This document shows, in pieces, positions 33,683 through 42,338 of a stretch of DNA of 64,000 nt; position 1 is the first letter of the stretch; each line of letters begins with the position of its first letter. Under the pieces are notes generated by a model. It had not been told where the DNA came from. It made no database searches and saw nothing but the letters and a program-made list of their open reading frames with translations. Position numbers and translations under genes: made by a program. Origin of the DNA: Brenneria goodwinii (lineage in GTDB: Bacteria > Pseudomonadota > Gammaproteobacteria > Enterobacterales > Enterobacteriaceae). The stretch is taken from assembly GCF_002291445.1 (NCBI RefSeq), contig NZ_CP014137.1:2542001-2606000 (forward strand), written 5' to 3'.

Positions 33683-35374
33683 ATGTTTAATCGTATAAAA
33701 GTAGTTACTGGATTGATTGCGGTACTGTCGCTATTCTACTTATCGCAATTAGTTTCAGGTGGGTTGTTTTTCAACGCCTTAACCAACAGTAAAGAATCAT
33801 TTACCGCCTCGCAGAGGGTCAATCTGCAAAAATCGGAATTGGATGCCGCCTGGTCGTTGCTGCTGCAAACCCGCATTACCTTGAACCGGGCGGGCACGCG
33901 CGCGGTGCTGGAAGTCAACGGTTTGGGAGCCAAGGCAGACTCCAGTGGTCTGCTCGCCTCGGCCAAAGCCACGCTGAATGACGCCAACGAACATTTTCTC
34001 CGCTATGAAAAAACGGCCAGCGGCATTAGCCAAAACTCCGCGCAAGTCAGTGAGGTAAAAAAACATTATCTTGCCTATCACGACGCCCTCATCGAACTGA
34101 TTCAATTTCTCTCTACCAACGAAATCCAAAAGTTTCTCGATCAGCCGACTCAGGGCTTCCAGAACAATCTGGAAAAAGCCTACCAGGCTTACCAGAACGA
34201 CATCACACAGACCTATCAACAGATAGACGCCCAAAACAACCGTAACTACCAACTCTCGCTGTGGACGCTGGGGGTAACGATCGCCCTCATCACGCTGCTG
34301 TCGCTGCTGGCGTGGTTCGGCAGCAAGCGTTTGCTGATGCGCCCGTTGACCAACATTATTGACTATATCCGTCACATCGCCACAGGCGATCTGGCCTATA
34401 CGCTGAACGTACACGGCAGGAATGAAATGGGCGTTCTGGCGGAGAATCTGCGCCATATGCAGAATGAACTGGTCAGATTGGTGAGCGAGGTGCGCAACAG
34501 CTCGGAAGCCATCCTGACCGGCGCCACGGAAATCAGCGCGGGCAACAACGATCTCTCTTCCCGCACCGAGCAACAGGCATCGGCGCTGGAAGAGACGGCG
34601 GCCAGTATGGAGCAGTTGACCGCCACGGTGAAACAGAACGCGGAAAACGCCCGCCAGGCCAGCCAGTTGGCGCTGAGCGCGTCGGAAAGCGCGCAGAAAG
34701 GCGGCGACGTGGTGAATAACGTCGTGGCGACCATGCGTAACATCTCCGGCAGTTCACAGAAAATTGCCGATATTATCAGTGTGATAGACGGTATCGCGTT
34801 TCAGACCAATATTCTGGCGCTGAACGCGGCGGTGGAGGCCGCGCGGGCTGGGGAACAAGGCCGCGGGTTCGCCGTGGTGGCGGGCGAAGTGCGCAATCTG
34901 GCGCAACGTAGCGCACAGGCGGCCAAAGAGATCGCCGTCCTGATTGACGACTCCGTCAGCCGCGTAAACGAAGGTTCCTCACTGGTGGAAAATGCCGGAG
35001 CGACCATGGAGGAGATCGTCTCTGGCGTAAGGCGCGTGACCGATATTATGGGTGAAATTGCCTCCGCTTCCGACGAACAAAGCAAGGGCATCGCCCAGGT
35101 GGGCGTGGCAGTGAGCGAAATGGACAGCGTAACCCAGCAAAACGCCGCGCTGGTGGAAGAATCGGCTACCGCCGCCATCGCGCTGGAAGAGCAGGTGCGC
35201 ATACTGAATCGGGTCGTAGCCGCTTTTCGTCTGTCCGCTACGCAACAGGCCGACTCTCGTCCGGTCAGTAAAGGACGTAAAACGGAAAACACGGCGCTAC
35301 TGACGAATAAAGCAAACGCCAATCTTGCCCCGGCGAAATCCTCCGGCGACGAAAACAACTGGGAAACTTTTTAA
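33683..35374 (+). CDS. methyl-accepting chemotaxis protein
   Basis: Chemoreceptor of 563 aa, Tar/Tsr type. It has a first membrane span (about 8-30), a four-helix periplasmic sensor (about 31-190), a second span (about 192-213), a HAMP domain (about 214-267), methylation helices with Glu/Gln pairs, and the signalling hairpin containing IAFQTNILALNAAVEAARAG. It ends in NWETF, the pentapeptide that tethers CheR and CheB, so it is a major-type receptor able to be adapted. The ligand is not predictable. Ribosome site AAGGAAAAG lies just before the ATG; a sigma-28 promoter precedes and a strong terminator follows. Confidence 0.95.
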   Translation: MFNRIKVVTGLIAVLSLFYLSQLVSGGLFFNALTNSKESFTASQRVNLQKSELDAAWSLLLQTRITLNRAGTRAVLEVNGLGAKADSSGLLASAKATLNDANEHFLRYEKTASGISQNSAQVSEVKKHYLAYHDALIELIQFLSTNEIQKFLDQPTQGFQNNLEKAYQAYQNDITQTYQQIDAQNNRNYQLSLWTLGVTIALITLLSLLAWFGSKRLLMRPLTNIIDYIRHIATGDLAYTLNVHGRNEMGVLAENLRHMQNELVRLVSEVRNSSEAILTGATEISAGNNDLSSRTEQQASALEETAASMEQLTATVKQNAENARQASQLALSASESAQKGGDVVNNVVATMRNISGSSQKIADIISVIDGIAFQTNILALNAAVEAARAGEQGRGFAVVAGEVRNLAQRSAQAAKEIAVLIDDSVSRVNEGSSLVENAGATMEEIVSGVRRVTDIMGEIASASDEQSKGIAQVGVAVSEMDSVTQQNAALVEESATAAIALEEQVRILNRVVAAFRLSATQQADSRPVSKGRKTENTALLTNKANANLAPAKSSGDENNWETF

Positions 35375-35395
35375 ACTCCCGCTTAATCGCCCTCG

Positions 35396-35418
35396 CCCCG
35401 CCGCTAAGGCGGGGTTTT
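35396..35418 (+). terminator. terminator of the chemoreceptor gene
   Basis: CCCCGCC-gctaa-GGCGGGG followed by TTTT: a perfect 7-bp GC stem with T-run, 22 bp after the stop codon. Confidence 0.88.
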
Positions 35419-35553
35419 ACCCTGCCCGCCGGCATCGCTGTCAATTTGACGCATCCAATTTCCCCGGCCGCTCTCGCCAGTCAGGCGAAAAGAGTAAACG
35501 GCGCGCAGGCGGCCAACATAGATACAATTTGCCGAATGACGAGTATCTTAGCG

Positions 35554-37125
35554 TCAGGTTTTATTGATGCCCCTTTCACGATAATATTTTCTGAAAGATG
35601 CCTCGTTCATTGGTTTGCCAAAATACCAGCCTTGGCCGACGGCATGAGGACAATGTTCGCCGGCATAAACGGCCTGTTCATAAGTTTCGATCCCTTCAAC
35701 CACCACCTTGGTATTAAACATTGCCATCATTTTAAACAGATACTCCACCATTTTGGCATTAACGGAGTCGGTGCCAATGGCGTCGGTAAACATTTTATCT
35801 ATTTTAATGACATCAAAGGGCATAACCGTAAGATAGGATAAATTGGAATAACCAGTGCCGAAATCATCCAGCGCGATTTTATAACCGGCATCATGAAATA
35901 CCGAGAGCCTTTCAGACATCACGTTATGATTTGCCGTCGAGCGCTCGGTGATTTCCAACATAATTTGTTCTCTGGCAATACCAAGCCGTTCAACCAGCTC
36001 ATCAAGATAGGACTGAAATTCAGAATTCAATATATCGTTAATATCAAGATTGATACTCAGGTAAAATTTTCTATTCATAACCAGAATATCCTTTAGCTCT
36101 TCCAGCGCCATATGCGTTACCTGGCGGGTAATTTCTCCGATAATGCCCAGTTGCTCCGCTACCGGTATAAAAACATCGGGTGGAATATTCTCGCCTTTAT
36201 TATTTGTCCAGCGCACCAGAACTTCGGCGCCGACCATCTTATGATTATGCAGGCAAACCAGCGGTTGATAATTAACGTGCAGCTGTTTGCCGCATACGGC
36301 GCTATAAACCTGTTTGCTAAACGATCTATTGCGCTCAATAAGTAAGAAAATCGCCAGAGATAAAGAGCCGCTCAATATTCCCCCCAGCAGCGCAAGAATT
36401 ACGCTGACATACGGTGACAGAGCAAAGATACCTGACGAATTCAAGCGAACATAGATGCAGATATTATAAAGTTTACTGCACTGATACCCCAGCCGGTACT
36501 GGCTGTACCATGCGCTCTTCTGCCGTGAATATTTTTCGTTTTCAGCGCCGAACGACTGATAAATATGGCTTTCGTCTTTTGTGGTCATTAACGCGCTATA
36601 ACCGGGCGCAGGCAGGGAAAAATCGAGGAAGGCATAAGGCGAGGTGAAAACGGCGATATCACCTTGATTGGAGATATCCATTTCTATTCTGGGATCGACC
36701 AATCCTTTTACCGCGCGCCACAGTCTGGTGTTATTTTCCACAATATCCGGCTTCGGCAAAGCCACCGGGGGAGAGATAACCCCCCGCTCGGCGGAACAAA
36801 TCAGTTTGCCGTCGCGCAGGCGGGCGATATCCAGCGCATAACGGTATTTATAGACTAGGAAACGCAGTTGAAACAGATCGTCATCAGAACAGGGCGGCGG
36901 CGAAAAATGTCCGGCGTCATGCATCGCCTGCTCTGACTGCATCGCCACATCATTGGCTCGGCGAATGAGAATGTCGCCATAATCATTCAGCTTGTCCTGA
37001 TCCATCCTGGCAATCACGACCTGGCCGATAAGCAGCAGGCACAAGGCTCCGATCGCTATATTAAAAGCTATGATGACTTTTGCTGTTCTGCTAATCGATC
37101 TCATCGCTTCAAATTCTCTGACCAT
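35554..37125 (-). CDS. CSS-motif / EAL-domain cyclic-di-GMP phosphodiesterase
   Basis: Inner-membrane phosphodiesterase of 523 aa. A first span (about 16-38) is followed by a periplasmic CSS-type sensor (about 39-240, with cysteines in PPPCSDDD and KLICSAE), a second span (about 242-265) and a cytoplasmic EAL domain (about 270-520). Catalytic signatures are present: GAEVLVRW (EVL instead of EAL), LSINLD, MLEITER, ALDDFGTGYSNL, VVEGIET and GQGWYFGKPM, so hydrolysis of c-di-GMP is expected. CSS-EAL proteins respond to disulfide-bond state in the periplasm. A sigma-28-like promoter lies directly upstream, tying it to motility. An ATG seven codons later is possible. Confidence 0.88.
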   Translation of the reverse strand: MVREFEAMRSISRTAKVIIAFNIAIGALCLLLIGQVVIARMDQDKLNDYGDILIRRANDVAMQSEQAMHDAGHFSPPPCSDDDLFQLRFLVYKYRYALDIARLRDGKLICSAERGVISPPVALPKPDIVENNTRLWRAVKGLVDPRIEMDISNQGDIAVFTSPYAFLDFSLPAPGYSALMTTKDESHIYQSFGAENEKYSRQKSAWYSQYRLGYQCSKLYNICIYVRLNSSGIFALSPYVSVILALLGGILSGSLSLAIFLLIERNRSFSKQVYSAVCGKQLHVNYQPLVCLHNHKMVGAEVLVRWTNNKGENIPPDVFIPVAEQLGIIGEITRQVTHMALEELKDILVMNRKFYLSINLDINDILNSEFQSYLDELVERLGIAREQIMLEITERSTANHNVMSERLSVFHDAGYKIALDDFGTGYSNLSYLTVMPFDVIKIDKMFTDAIGTDSVNAKMVEYLFKMMAMFNTKVVVEGIETYEQAVYAGEHCPHAVGQGWYFGKPMNEASFRKYYRERGINKT

Positions 37126-37152
37126 GATAAAAACTGCTCCCTGGTGCTCAAA

Positions 37153-37179
37153 TAATCGGCATAGACGCTAATAAGTTTA
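37153..37179 (-). promoter_or_regulatory. sigma-28 (FliA)-type promoter of the EAL gene
   Basis: On the minus strand, TAAACTTA (37179-37172; 6 of 8 to TAAAGTTT), an 11-nt spacer, then GCCGATTA (37160-37153; 7 of 8 to GCCGATAA). The spacing is exactly that of the flagellar sigma factor and the start codon is 28 bp on. The rest of the gap 37180-37470 shows nothing I can name. Confidence 0.65.
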
Positions 37180-37470
37180 TTTATTTGAACGTAATATGAG
37201 CGATGAATTCCAATCTACATCACACTATCCCAACGGGCATAGCGCCTCCGTCGCACCGTTTCCTCACCGCTATCGCATTCGCGCGCTTTACCCACTCGCG
37301 CCAAAACAGGATGTAAATATAAATATAAAAAGTTTGTTGGAATAAAAAACTAAATATTCTGTTTTTTCATAATTAAATTGTGGTCGACGACGTCAGTGAT
37401 GTTTCATATGCCTCAACGAAACACATCGGGTTTAACGGTGGTTTCATCAATCCTCAGACTAAAAAGGTAA

Positions 37471-38043
37471 ATGAAAATGCGTACGACAGTAAAAAATATC
37501 ACCACGGTTATCGGTTTCTCTCTGGCGGCCATGATGAGTATCCCGGCGGCGCAGGCAATAGAAGGCGGCGTTGATGTCGGTAAGAACTTTACCGATGTCA
37601 ACGTCGGCCTGGGACAGCACACTTCCGGCATGTATATCAATGGCGGTTGGGTTAAGAACAATGAAAACGGCCGTGAAGTGGCCGGCGCTGAAACCGGCAT
37701 CAATATGCCCGTCGGCCCTGCGCTGATTAACCTGGGGGTTCAGGCCAATTACATTAAAGGTTCCACCGGCAGCAGCGAAGGCGTGGTTTTCCCGGTTGGC
37801 GCCGGTCTGCAATTACCGGTTAATGACGCGGTCGGGTTTTATGCCAGCGCTTATACCGCTCCCCGCCAATTAAGCAACAGCGCAAAAAATTATCTGGATG
37901 TGGATTCCGGTCTGAGCTGGACGCCGCTGCAACCGCTGACGCTGAAAGCCGGTTATCGCTATATCGGCATGGACGGTAAAAACGAGCGCCCCAACCAACG
38001 TCTGGTTGAAGGCCCGTACGTTGGCGGCCAGGTAAGTTTCTAA
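37471..38043 (+). CDS. yfaZ: YfaZ-family outer membrane protein
   Basis: Outer-membrane beta-barrel protein of 190 aa, close to the usual YfaZ length (about 180). Sec signal peptide to about residue 29 (IPAAQA), then IEGGVDVGKNFTDVNVGLG and alternating amphipathic strands, ending in phenylalanine (GGQVSF) as barrel proteins do for BAM recognition. Function of YfaZ is not known. AAGG lies 10 nt before the in-frame ATG at 37477, which may be the real start. Single gene, followed by a repeat-rich gap. Confidence 0.88.
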   Translation: MKMRTTVKNITTVIGFSLAAMMSIPAAQAIEGGVDVGKNFTDVNVGLGQHTSGMYINGGWVKNNENGREVAGAETGINMPVGPALINLGVQANYIKGSTGSSEGVVFPVGAGLQLPVNDAVGFYASAYTAPRQLSNSAKNYLDVDSGLSWTPLQPLTLKAGYRYIGMDGKNERPNQRLVEGPYVGGQVSF

Positions 38044-38337
38044 CGTCGCGGCGTAATTAACGCTATCCGAGGATGACGGGGAGATATTCTGGGGTAACGA
38101 GGAGATATTCGGGAATGACGGAAATAACGCTCCCCTCCGTCATTCCCGCGTAGGCGGGGATCAGTCAATGGCTATTCACGGTTTCAGTGGGAGATCCCCG
38201 CCTACTGCCGCGGGGGATGACGGGGAGATATTCGGGAATGACGAAAAGATATTCGCAAGGATAACAGCCAAAGTATTCGCGGAAATAGCGGTGGGAATAT
38301 CCGCAATAATGGGCATAAGACTATTTTTAATAATCCG
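38044..38337. repeat. palindromic and direct repeats between yfaZ and the cut operon
   Basis: An imperfect inverted repeat joins 38139-38162 (GTCATTCCCGCG, then TAGGCGGGGATC) to 38193-38221 (GATCCCCGCCTA, then CGCGGGGGATGAC), 30 bp apart. Short direct repeats of the type GACGGGGAGATATTC and GGGAATGACG flank it on both sides (near 38075, 38110 and 38219). Similar GTCATTCCCGCG repeats are common intergenic palindromes in many proteobacteria. No gene is supported here. Confidence 0.6.
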
Positions 38338-38379
38338 ATGCGCTCGGCTGAGCGCATTCCTTTAAATCAGGACGTACCA

Positions 38380-38733
38380 ATGAGCCGTAGTAAATGTTTT
38401 TTCTGGCTATTTATCGCGGTAATTACCGAGATATTCGCCACGACCATGCTTATTTTATCTGATGGCATTAGTCTGGCGATCCCCGCGGTATTGGCGACAA
38501 TCGGTTATGCCGCTTCTTATTATACCTTAACGCTGGCGTTACAAAAAATTCCCATGGGACTGGCTTATGCTATCTGGTCCGGCATTGGCATTCTGGCAAC
38601 AAACTTTATCGGCAAGTTTTTATTTAATCAAACGCTACAAACCGGATCAATTATCGGTATGTGGTTAATTATTATCGGCGTGCTGATTATTAATTTACTG
38701 TCCAATACAGAAACACAGGCGGAAAGAATATGA
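38380..38733 (+). CDS. SMR-family transporter, first of a pair
   Basis: Small multidrug resistance-type membrane protein of 117 aa with four spans and the conserved glutamate in span 1 (Glu17; FFWLFIAVITEIFATT). The start at 38380 has AGGA 8 nt upstream; a longer reading from 38338 lacks support. Its stop overlaps the start of a second SMR gene (ATGA), so the two probably form an asymmetric heterodimer like other paired SMR exporters. Both run straight into cutC, where SMR proteins are known partners in some choline-utilisation clusters. They may carry choline in or trimethylamine out; not proven by sequence. Confidence 0.85.
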   Translation: MSRSKCFFWLFIAVITEIFATTMLILSDGISLAIPAVLATIGYAASYYTLTLALQKIPMGLAYAIWSGIGILATNFIGKFLFNQTLQTGSIIGMWLIIIGVLIINLLSNTETQAERI

Positions 38734-39059
38734 CAACTTTTCTTATGTCCACGTTCTGGCTATTTATAGCGGTACTGCTGGAAGTCACCGGCACCAGCCT
38801 GTTATTAAAAACCCGGAATTTTAGCAAAACGATTCCGTCATTGCTCGCGGTGGGATCTTATCTGCTGTGTTTCTACGCGCTGGCCCAGGCCATGTCGCTT
38901 ATTTCTCCCGGATTGGCTTACGCGTTGTGGTGCGGTCTGGGCATCATATTTATTGCCTTTTCCGGGTTTATTTTCTATCAGCAAAAACCGGACAACTTTG
39001 GCGTAATCGGACTGGGTTTTATTGTCGCCGGTTGCGTAACAATGGGAGTATTCCAATGA
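38730..39059 (+). CDS. SMR-family transporter, second of a pair
   Basis: Partner SMR protein of 109 aa with four spans and Glu18 in span 1 (FWLFIAVLLEVTGTS), then LAYALWCGLGI in span 3. The start overlaps the previous stop by 4 bp, and its own stop overlaps the cutC start by 4 bp (ATGATG), making a tightly coupled unit. Slightly different loops from the first SMR suggest fixed opposite topologies. Confidence 0.85.
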   Translation: MTTFLMSTFWLFIAVLLEVTGTSLLLKTRNFSKTIPSLLAVGSYLLCFYALAQAMSLISPGLAYALWCGLGIIFIAFSGFIFYQQKPDNFGVIGLGFIVAGCVTMGVFQ

Positions 39060-41446
39060 TGAACAATAATAAAGAAAATTTATCCGTAAGAATTGATTCG
39101 CTGCGTCATCGCTATTTACAGGCCAAACCCTTTATCTCTATTTCACGCGCCAGAGCCGTCACGGAAATTTATCAGCGCTATCCCGGAATGGCGGCCATTC
39201 AACTGCGCGCGCTGGCCTTTCGCCGCGCCTGTCAGCTTGCGCCGCTGGTGATAGAAGACGGCGAGTTGATTATCAGCCACCCCGCCGGCCGGGCGCGCGG
39301 CGGTGAGATTTCACCGGAAATCGCCTGGCGTTGGGTGGCGAACGAATTGGACACTATGGCCACGCGCGCTCAGGACCCCTACTTTATCAGCGAGGCCGAT
39401 AAACGTGAGCTACGTGAGCATATCCTGCCGTTCTGGCAAGGCCGTTCCCTGGATGAGATGGCGGAAACGCAGTTGCGTCAGGCCGGGCTGTGGGCCTGGA
39501 GCCATGACGAAAACATCTGCGATTTAACCATTAAAACCCAGAACGGCGGCGGCGATACCTGCCCCGGCTATGACAATATCCTGCTCGTTCAGGGCATGGG
39601 CGGCGTGCGGGAACAGGCGCGCCGGTCACTCCTCGCCCTGACCGGCATTTCCGATGAGGAAATGGAGAAACGGAGCTTCTATCAGGCGGCGATCGACACC
39701 TGCGACGGCGTGATTGAATACGCGCACCGTTACGCCGCCTATGCGCAACAGCTTGCCGAACGGCAGACGGACCTGACGCGCAAAGAGGAACTGGAACGAC
39801 TGGCGGCAATCTGTCTGCGCGTGCCGGAGAAACCGCCGCGTAACTTTCATGAAGCGCTGCAATCCATATGGTTCGTTCAATCCCTGTTTATTCTGGAAGA
39901 AAACCAGACCGGCATCTCGCTCGGACGGGCCGATCAATATCTCTGGCCTTATCTGGCAGCCGATCTGTCGAATGGCGTCCTGACGGAAGCACAGGCCGAA
40001 GAGCTGATCTGCTGCTGGATGATCAAAATGTCGGAATGCATGTGGGTGTGCAGCGCCGATACCGCCATGTATTTTGCCGGCTATCAGCCTTTTATCAATC
40101 TGGTGGTCGGCGGTCAGAAACGCGAAGGCGGCGATGCCACCAACCCGCTCTCTCTGCTGTTTATGGAATGTTCGCGCAAACTGAAACTGTATCAACCGGG
40201 GTTGGCGGTACGGATCCATAACCGCACGCCGCAGCATTTCATGCGCAAAGTGGTCGAGGTGATCCGCGCCGGAATGGGTTTTCCCGCCTGTCACTTCGAC
40301 GACGCCCATATCAAGATGATGCTGCGTAAGGGCTTTGATTATGAAGATGCCCGCGATTACTGCCTGATGGGCTGCGTGGAACCGCAAAAATCGGGCAAAA
40401 TCTATCAGTGGACCTCCGTCGGTTACACCACGTTTACCGCCGCCATTGAGCTGGCGATGAATAACGGCAAGAGCGCCAACGGCGTGCAGGTCGGCCCCGC
40501 CACCGGCGAGATTAATACACTGACGGACTATGACGGGTTCGAGCTGGCGGTCAAAAACCAGTTGCGCCACATTATCCGTCAGGCGGCGCACGCCTCGCTG
40601 ATGGTGCAGAAACTGCATCGGACCTACGCGCCGAAACCGCTGATCTCCTGCCTGATTGAGGGCTGCGTCTCTTCCGGGCGCGATGTGATGCACGGCGGCG
40701 CCGAGATCAATAACGGGCCGGGACTGATCTGGACCGGGATGGCGGATTTCGCCAATTCGATGATGGTGATGCGCGAACTGGTCTATCGTCAGGGCACAGT
40801 CACGGCGGCGGAAATGGCGCAGGCGCTGCGTCATAACTTCCGCGGCCACGCGGAATTGCGCGACCAGTGCCTGAACATTGCCAAATTCGGCAACGATATT
40901 GAGGAGGTCGACCTGATCGCCCGCGATCTGATCCGCTTCACCGAATATGAACACCGCCAGTATCGCATGCTGTATGGCCCTTTCACCCACGGCACGCTAT
41001 CCATCTCCAACAATACGCCGTTCGGACTGATAACCGGCGCATTGCCCAGCGGTCGGCTGGCCGGACAGCCGTTGGCCGACGGCATCAGCCCGTGCCAGCA
41101 GTCGGATACCGCCGGGCCGACGGCGATCGTTAATTCCATCGCCCGCATCAATGTCGAAGAGATGGAAATCGGCATGGTGCATAACTTCAAACTGATGTAC
41201 GGCATGCTGGATACGCCGGAGGGCGAACAAGGGATCATTAACCTGCTGCGATCCGCCAGCCTGTTGGGGAATGCGCAGATGCAGTTCAGCTATGTGGATA
41301 ACGATACCCTGCTGAAAGCCCAACAAGACCCGGACGCCTACCGCAACCTGATGATCCGCGTCGCCGGTTATAGCGCCTTTTTCGTCGAACTCAGCCGGGA
41401 GGTACAGGATGAAATTATCAGCCGCACCCTGCTGCGCCACTTCTGA
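39056..41446 (+). CDS. cutC: choline trimethylamine-lyase (CutC-like glycyl radical enzyme)
   Basis: Glycyl radical enzyme of 796 aa. Thiyl Cys440 and base Glu442 lie in MGCVEPQ, followed by KSGKIYQWTS with Thr453, the sequence pattern of CutC. The radical glycine is Gly771 in RVAGYSAFFVELS. Asp167 in GGGDTCPGYD probably matches the aspartate that contacts the trimethylammonium of choline. The expected reaction is choline to trimethylamine and acetaldehyde without oxygen. The start at 39056 has GGGAG 8 nt upstream; ATG at 39059 is an alternative. Length equals the short CutC forms. No microcompartment shell, aldehyde or alcohol dehydrogenase genes are near. The family call is firm; choline as substrate is likely but needs proof. 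Confidence 0.82.
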   Translation: MMNNNKENLSVRIDSLRHRYLQAKPFISISRARAVTEIYQRYPGMAAIQLRALAFRRACQLAPLVIEDGELIISHPAGRARGGEISPEIAWRWVANELDTMATRAQDPYFISEADKRELREHILPFWQGRSLDEMAETQLRQAGLWAWSHDENICDLTIKTQNGGGDTCPGYDNILLVQGMGGVREQARRSLLALTGISDEEMEKRSFYQAAIDTCDGVIEYAHRYAAYAQQLAERQTDLTRKEELERLAAICLRVPEKPPRNFHEALQSIWFVQSLFILEENQTGISLGRADQYLWPYLAADLSNGVLTEAQAEELICCWMIKMSECMWVCSADTAMYFAGYQPFINLVVGGQKREGGDATNPLSLLFMECSRKLKLYQPGLAVRIHNRTPQHFMRKVVEVIRAGMGFPACHFDDAHIKMMLRKGFDYEDARDYCLMGCVEPQKSGKIYQWTSVGYTTFTAAIELAMNNGKSANGVQVGPATGEINTLTDYDGFELAVKNQLRHIIRQAAHASLMVQKLHRTYAPKPLISCLIEGCVSSGRDVMHGGAEINNGPGLIWTGMADFANSMMVMRELVYRQGTVTAAEMAQALRHNFRGHAELRDQCLNIAKFGNDIEEVDLIARDLIRFTEYEHRQYRMLYGPFTHGTLSISNNTPFGLITGALPSGRLAGQPLADGISPCQQSDTAGPTAIVNSIARINVEEMEIGMVHNFKLMYGMLDTPEGEQGIINLLRSASLLGNAQMQFSYVDNDTLLKAQQDPDAYRNLMIRVAGYSAFFVELSREVQDEIISRTLLRHF

Positions 41447-42257
41447 TCCGCGGCAATGCCGCGGCCGGGTATTCAATATCCAGCGCTTTTCACTGCACGA
41501 CGGGCCAGGCATCCGCACGGTGGTGTTTTTGCAAGGCTGCCCGATGCAATGCGCCTGGTGCGCCAACCCGGAGGGGATTTTCCCCCATAGCGAGTTCCTG
41601 TTTGCCGGCGCCTCGACGCCGCGCCGGGTCGGCGAGATTTACACCGTCGAACAGGTGCGCCAAAAAGTCATGACCGACGAAGTCCACTATCGGGTTTCCG
41701 GCGGCGGGGTCACGCTCAGTGGCGGGGAAATGGCGCTTCAGCCGGCATTCGCCCGCGCCATGCTGCTCGCGTTTAGGGAAGAAGGCGTTCATACCGCGGT
41801 GGAAACCTCCGGCTTTGCCCCGTGGTCATCGCTGGCGCGAGCTTGTGAACACAGTAAACTGATCATGTATGATCTGAAACTGGCGGATGACAGCCTGCAT
41901 CAACGTTATACCGGCGTCAGCAACCGGCCTATTTTGCGTAATCTGCAACGGCTGCTGGCCGGGGATATTCCTGTGCGGATCCGTATACCGGTCATCCCGC
42001 AGGTCAATAACGGACAGCAACAGGCGGAACGAATGATGGCGCTCATTCATTCACTCTGCCGCAACAGCCGCTGTTTTACCGGCATTGATTTATTGCCTTA
42101 TCACCGCTTCGGCGTGAATAAATATGCGCTGTTAGGCAAACCCTATCGCTATGGCGAAATGCATCCCAACCCCGGCCCCGCCGATACCCAGGCGTTGCAG
42201 GCGGCGGCGAAACGCCATGGTTTGACCACCACCACGCTATCTCACTGTATTGCCTGA
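41409..42257 (+). CDS. cutD: glycyl radical enzyme activase (CutD-like radical SAM)
   Basis: Radical SAM enzyme of 282 aa that installs the glycyl radical on the lyase upstream. The catalytic 4Fe-4S cysteines are Cys44, Cys48 and Cys51 (GCPMQCAWC), and the SAM-binding GGE motif is in VTLSGGEMALQ. The N-terminus shows the activase signature FSLHDGPGIRT. Most activases of this type carry an inserted ferredoxin-like segment with extra cysteines after the CxxxCxxC motif; here that stretch has none, so the auxiliary clusters seem absent. It overlaps the 3' end of cutC by 38 bp, with a strong ribosome site (GGAGG) inside cutC. Confidence 0.85.
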   Translation: MKLSAAPCCATSDPRQCRGRVFNIQRFSLHDGPGIRTVVFLQGCPMQCAWCANPEGIFPHSEFLFAGASTPRRVGEIYTVEQVRQKVMTDEVHYRVSGGGVTLSGGEMALQPAFARAMLLAFREEGVHTAVETSGFAPWSSLARACEHSKLIMYDLKLADDSLHQRYTGVSNRPILRNLQRLLAGDIPVRIRIPVIPQVNNGQQQAERMMALIHSLCRNSRCFTGIDLLPYHRFGVNKYALLGKPYRYGEMHPNPGPADTQALQAAAKRHGLTTTTLSHCIA

Positions 42258-42272
42258 GCCCCAGGCAAGCGC

Positions 42273-42290
42273 CGGCGGTTATCTCCGCCG
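42273..42290 (+). terminator. hairpin after the cut operon
   Basis: CGGCGG-ttatct-CCGCCG, 16 bp after the cutD stop, then CCGGTCTCCTATTTC. A GC-rich stem with a poor T-run; a plausible transcript end. Confidence 0.45.
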
Positions 42291-42338
42291 CCGGTCTCCT
42301 ATTTCGACCAGGTTGCACATAATGAAAGAGACGGCGTT

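Noticed and set aside
33508..33690. 60-codon frame upstream of the chemoreceptor
   Set aside because: It spans the sigma-28 promoter and runs into the receptor start; no family resemblance.
39626..40990. 454-codon minus-strand frame opposite cutC
   Set aside because: Long shadow of a high-GC third-position gene; cutC on the other strand has all catalytic motifs.
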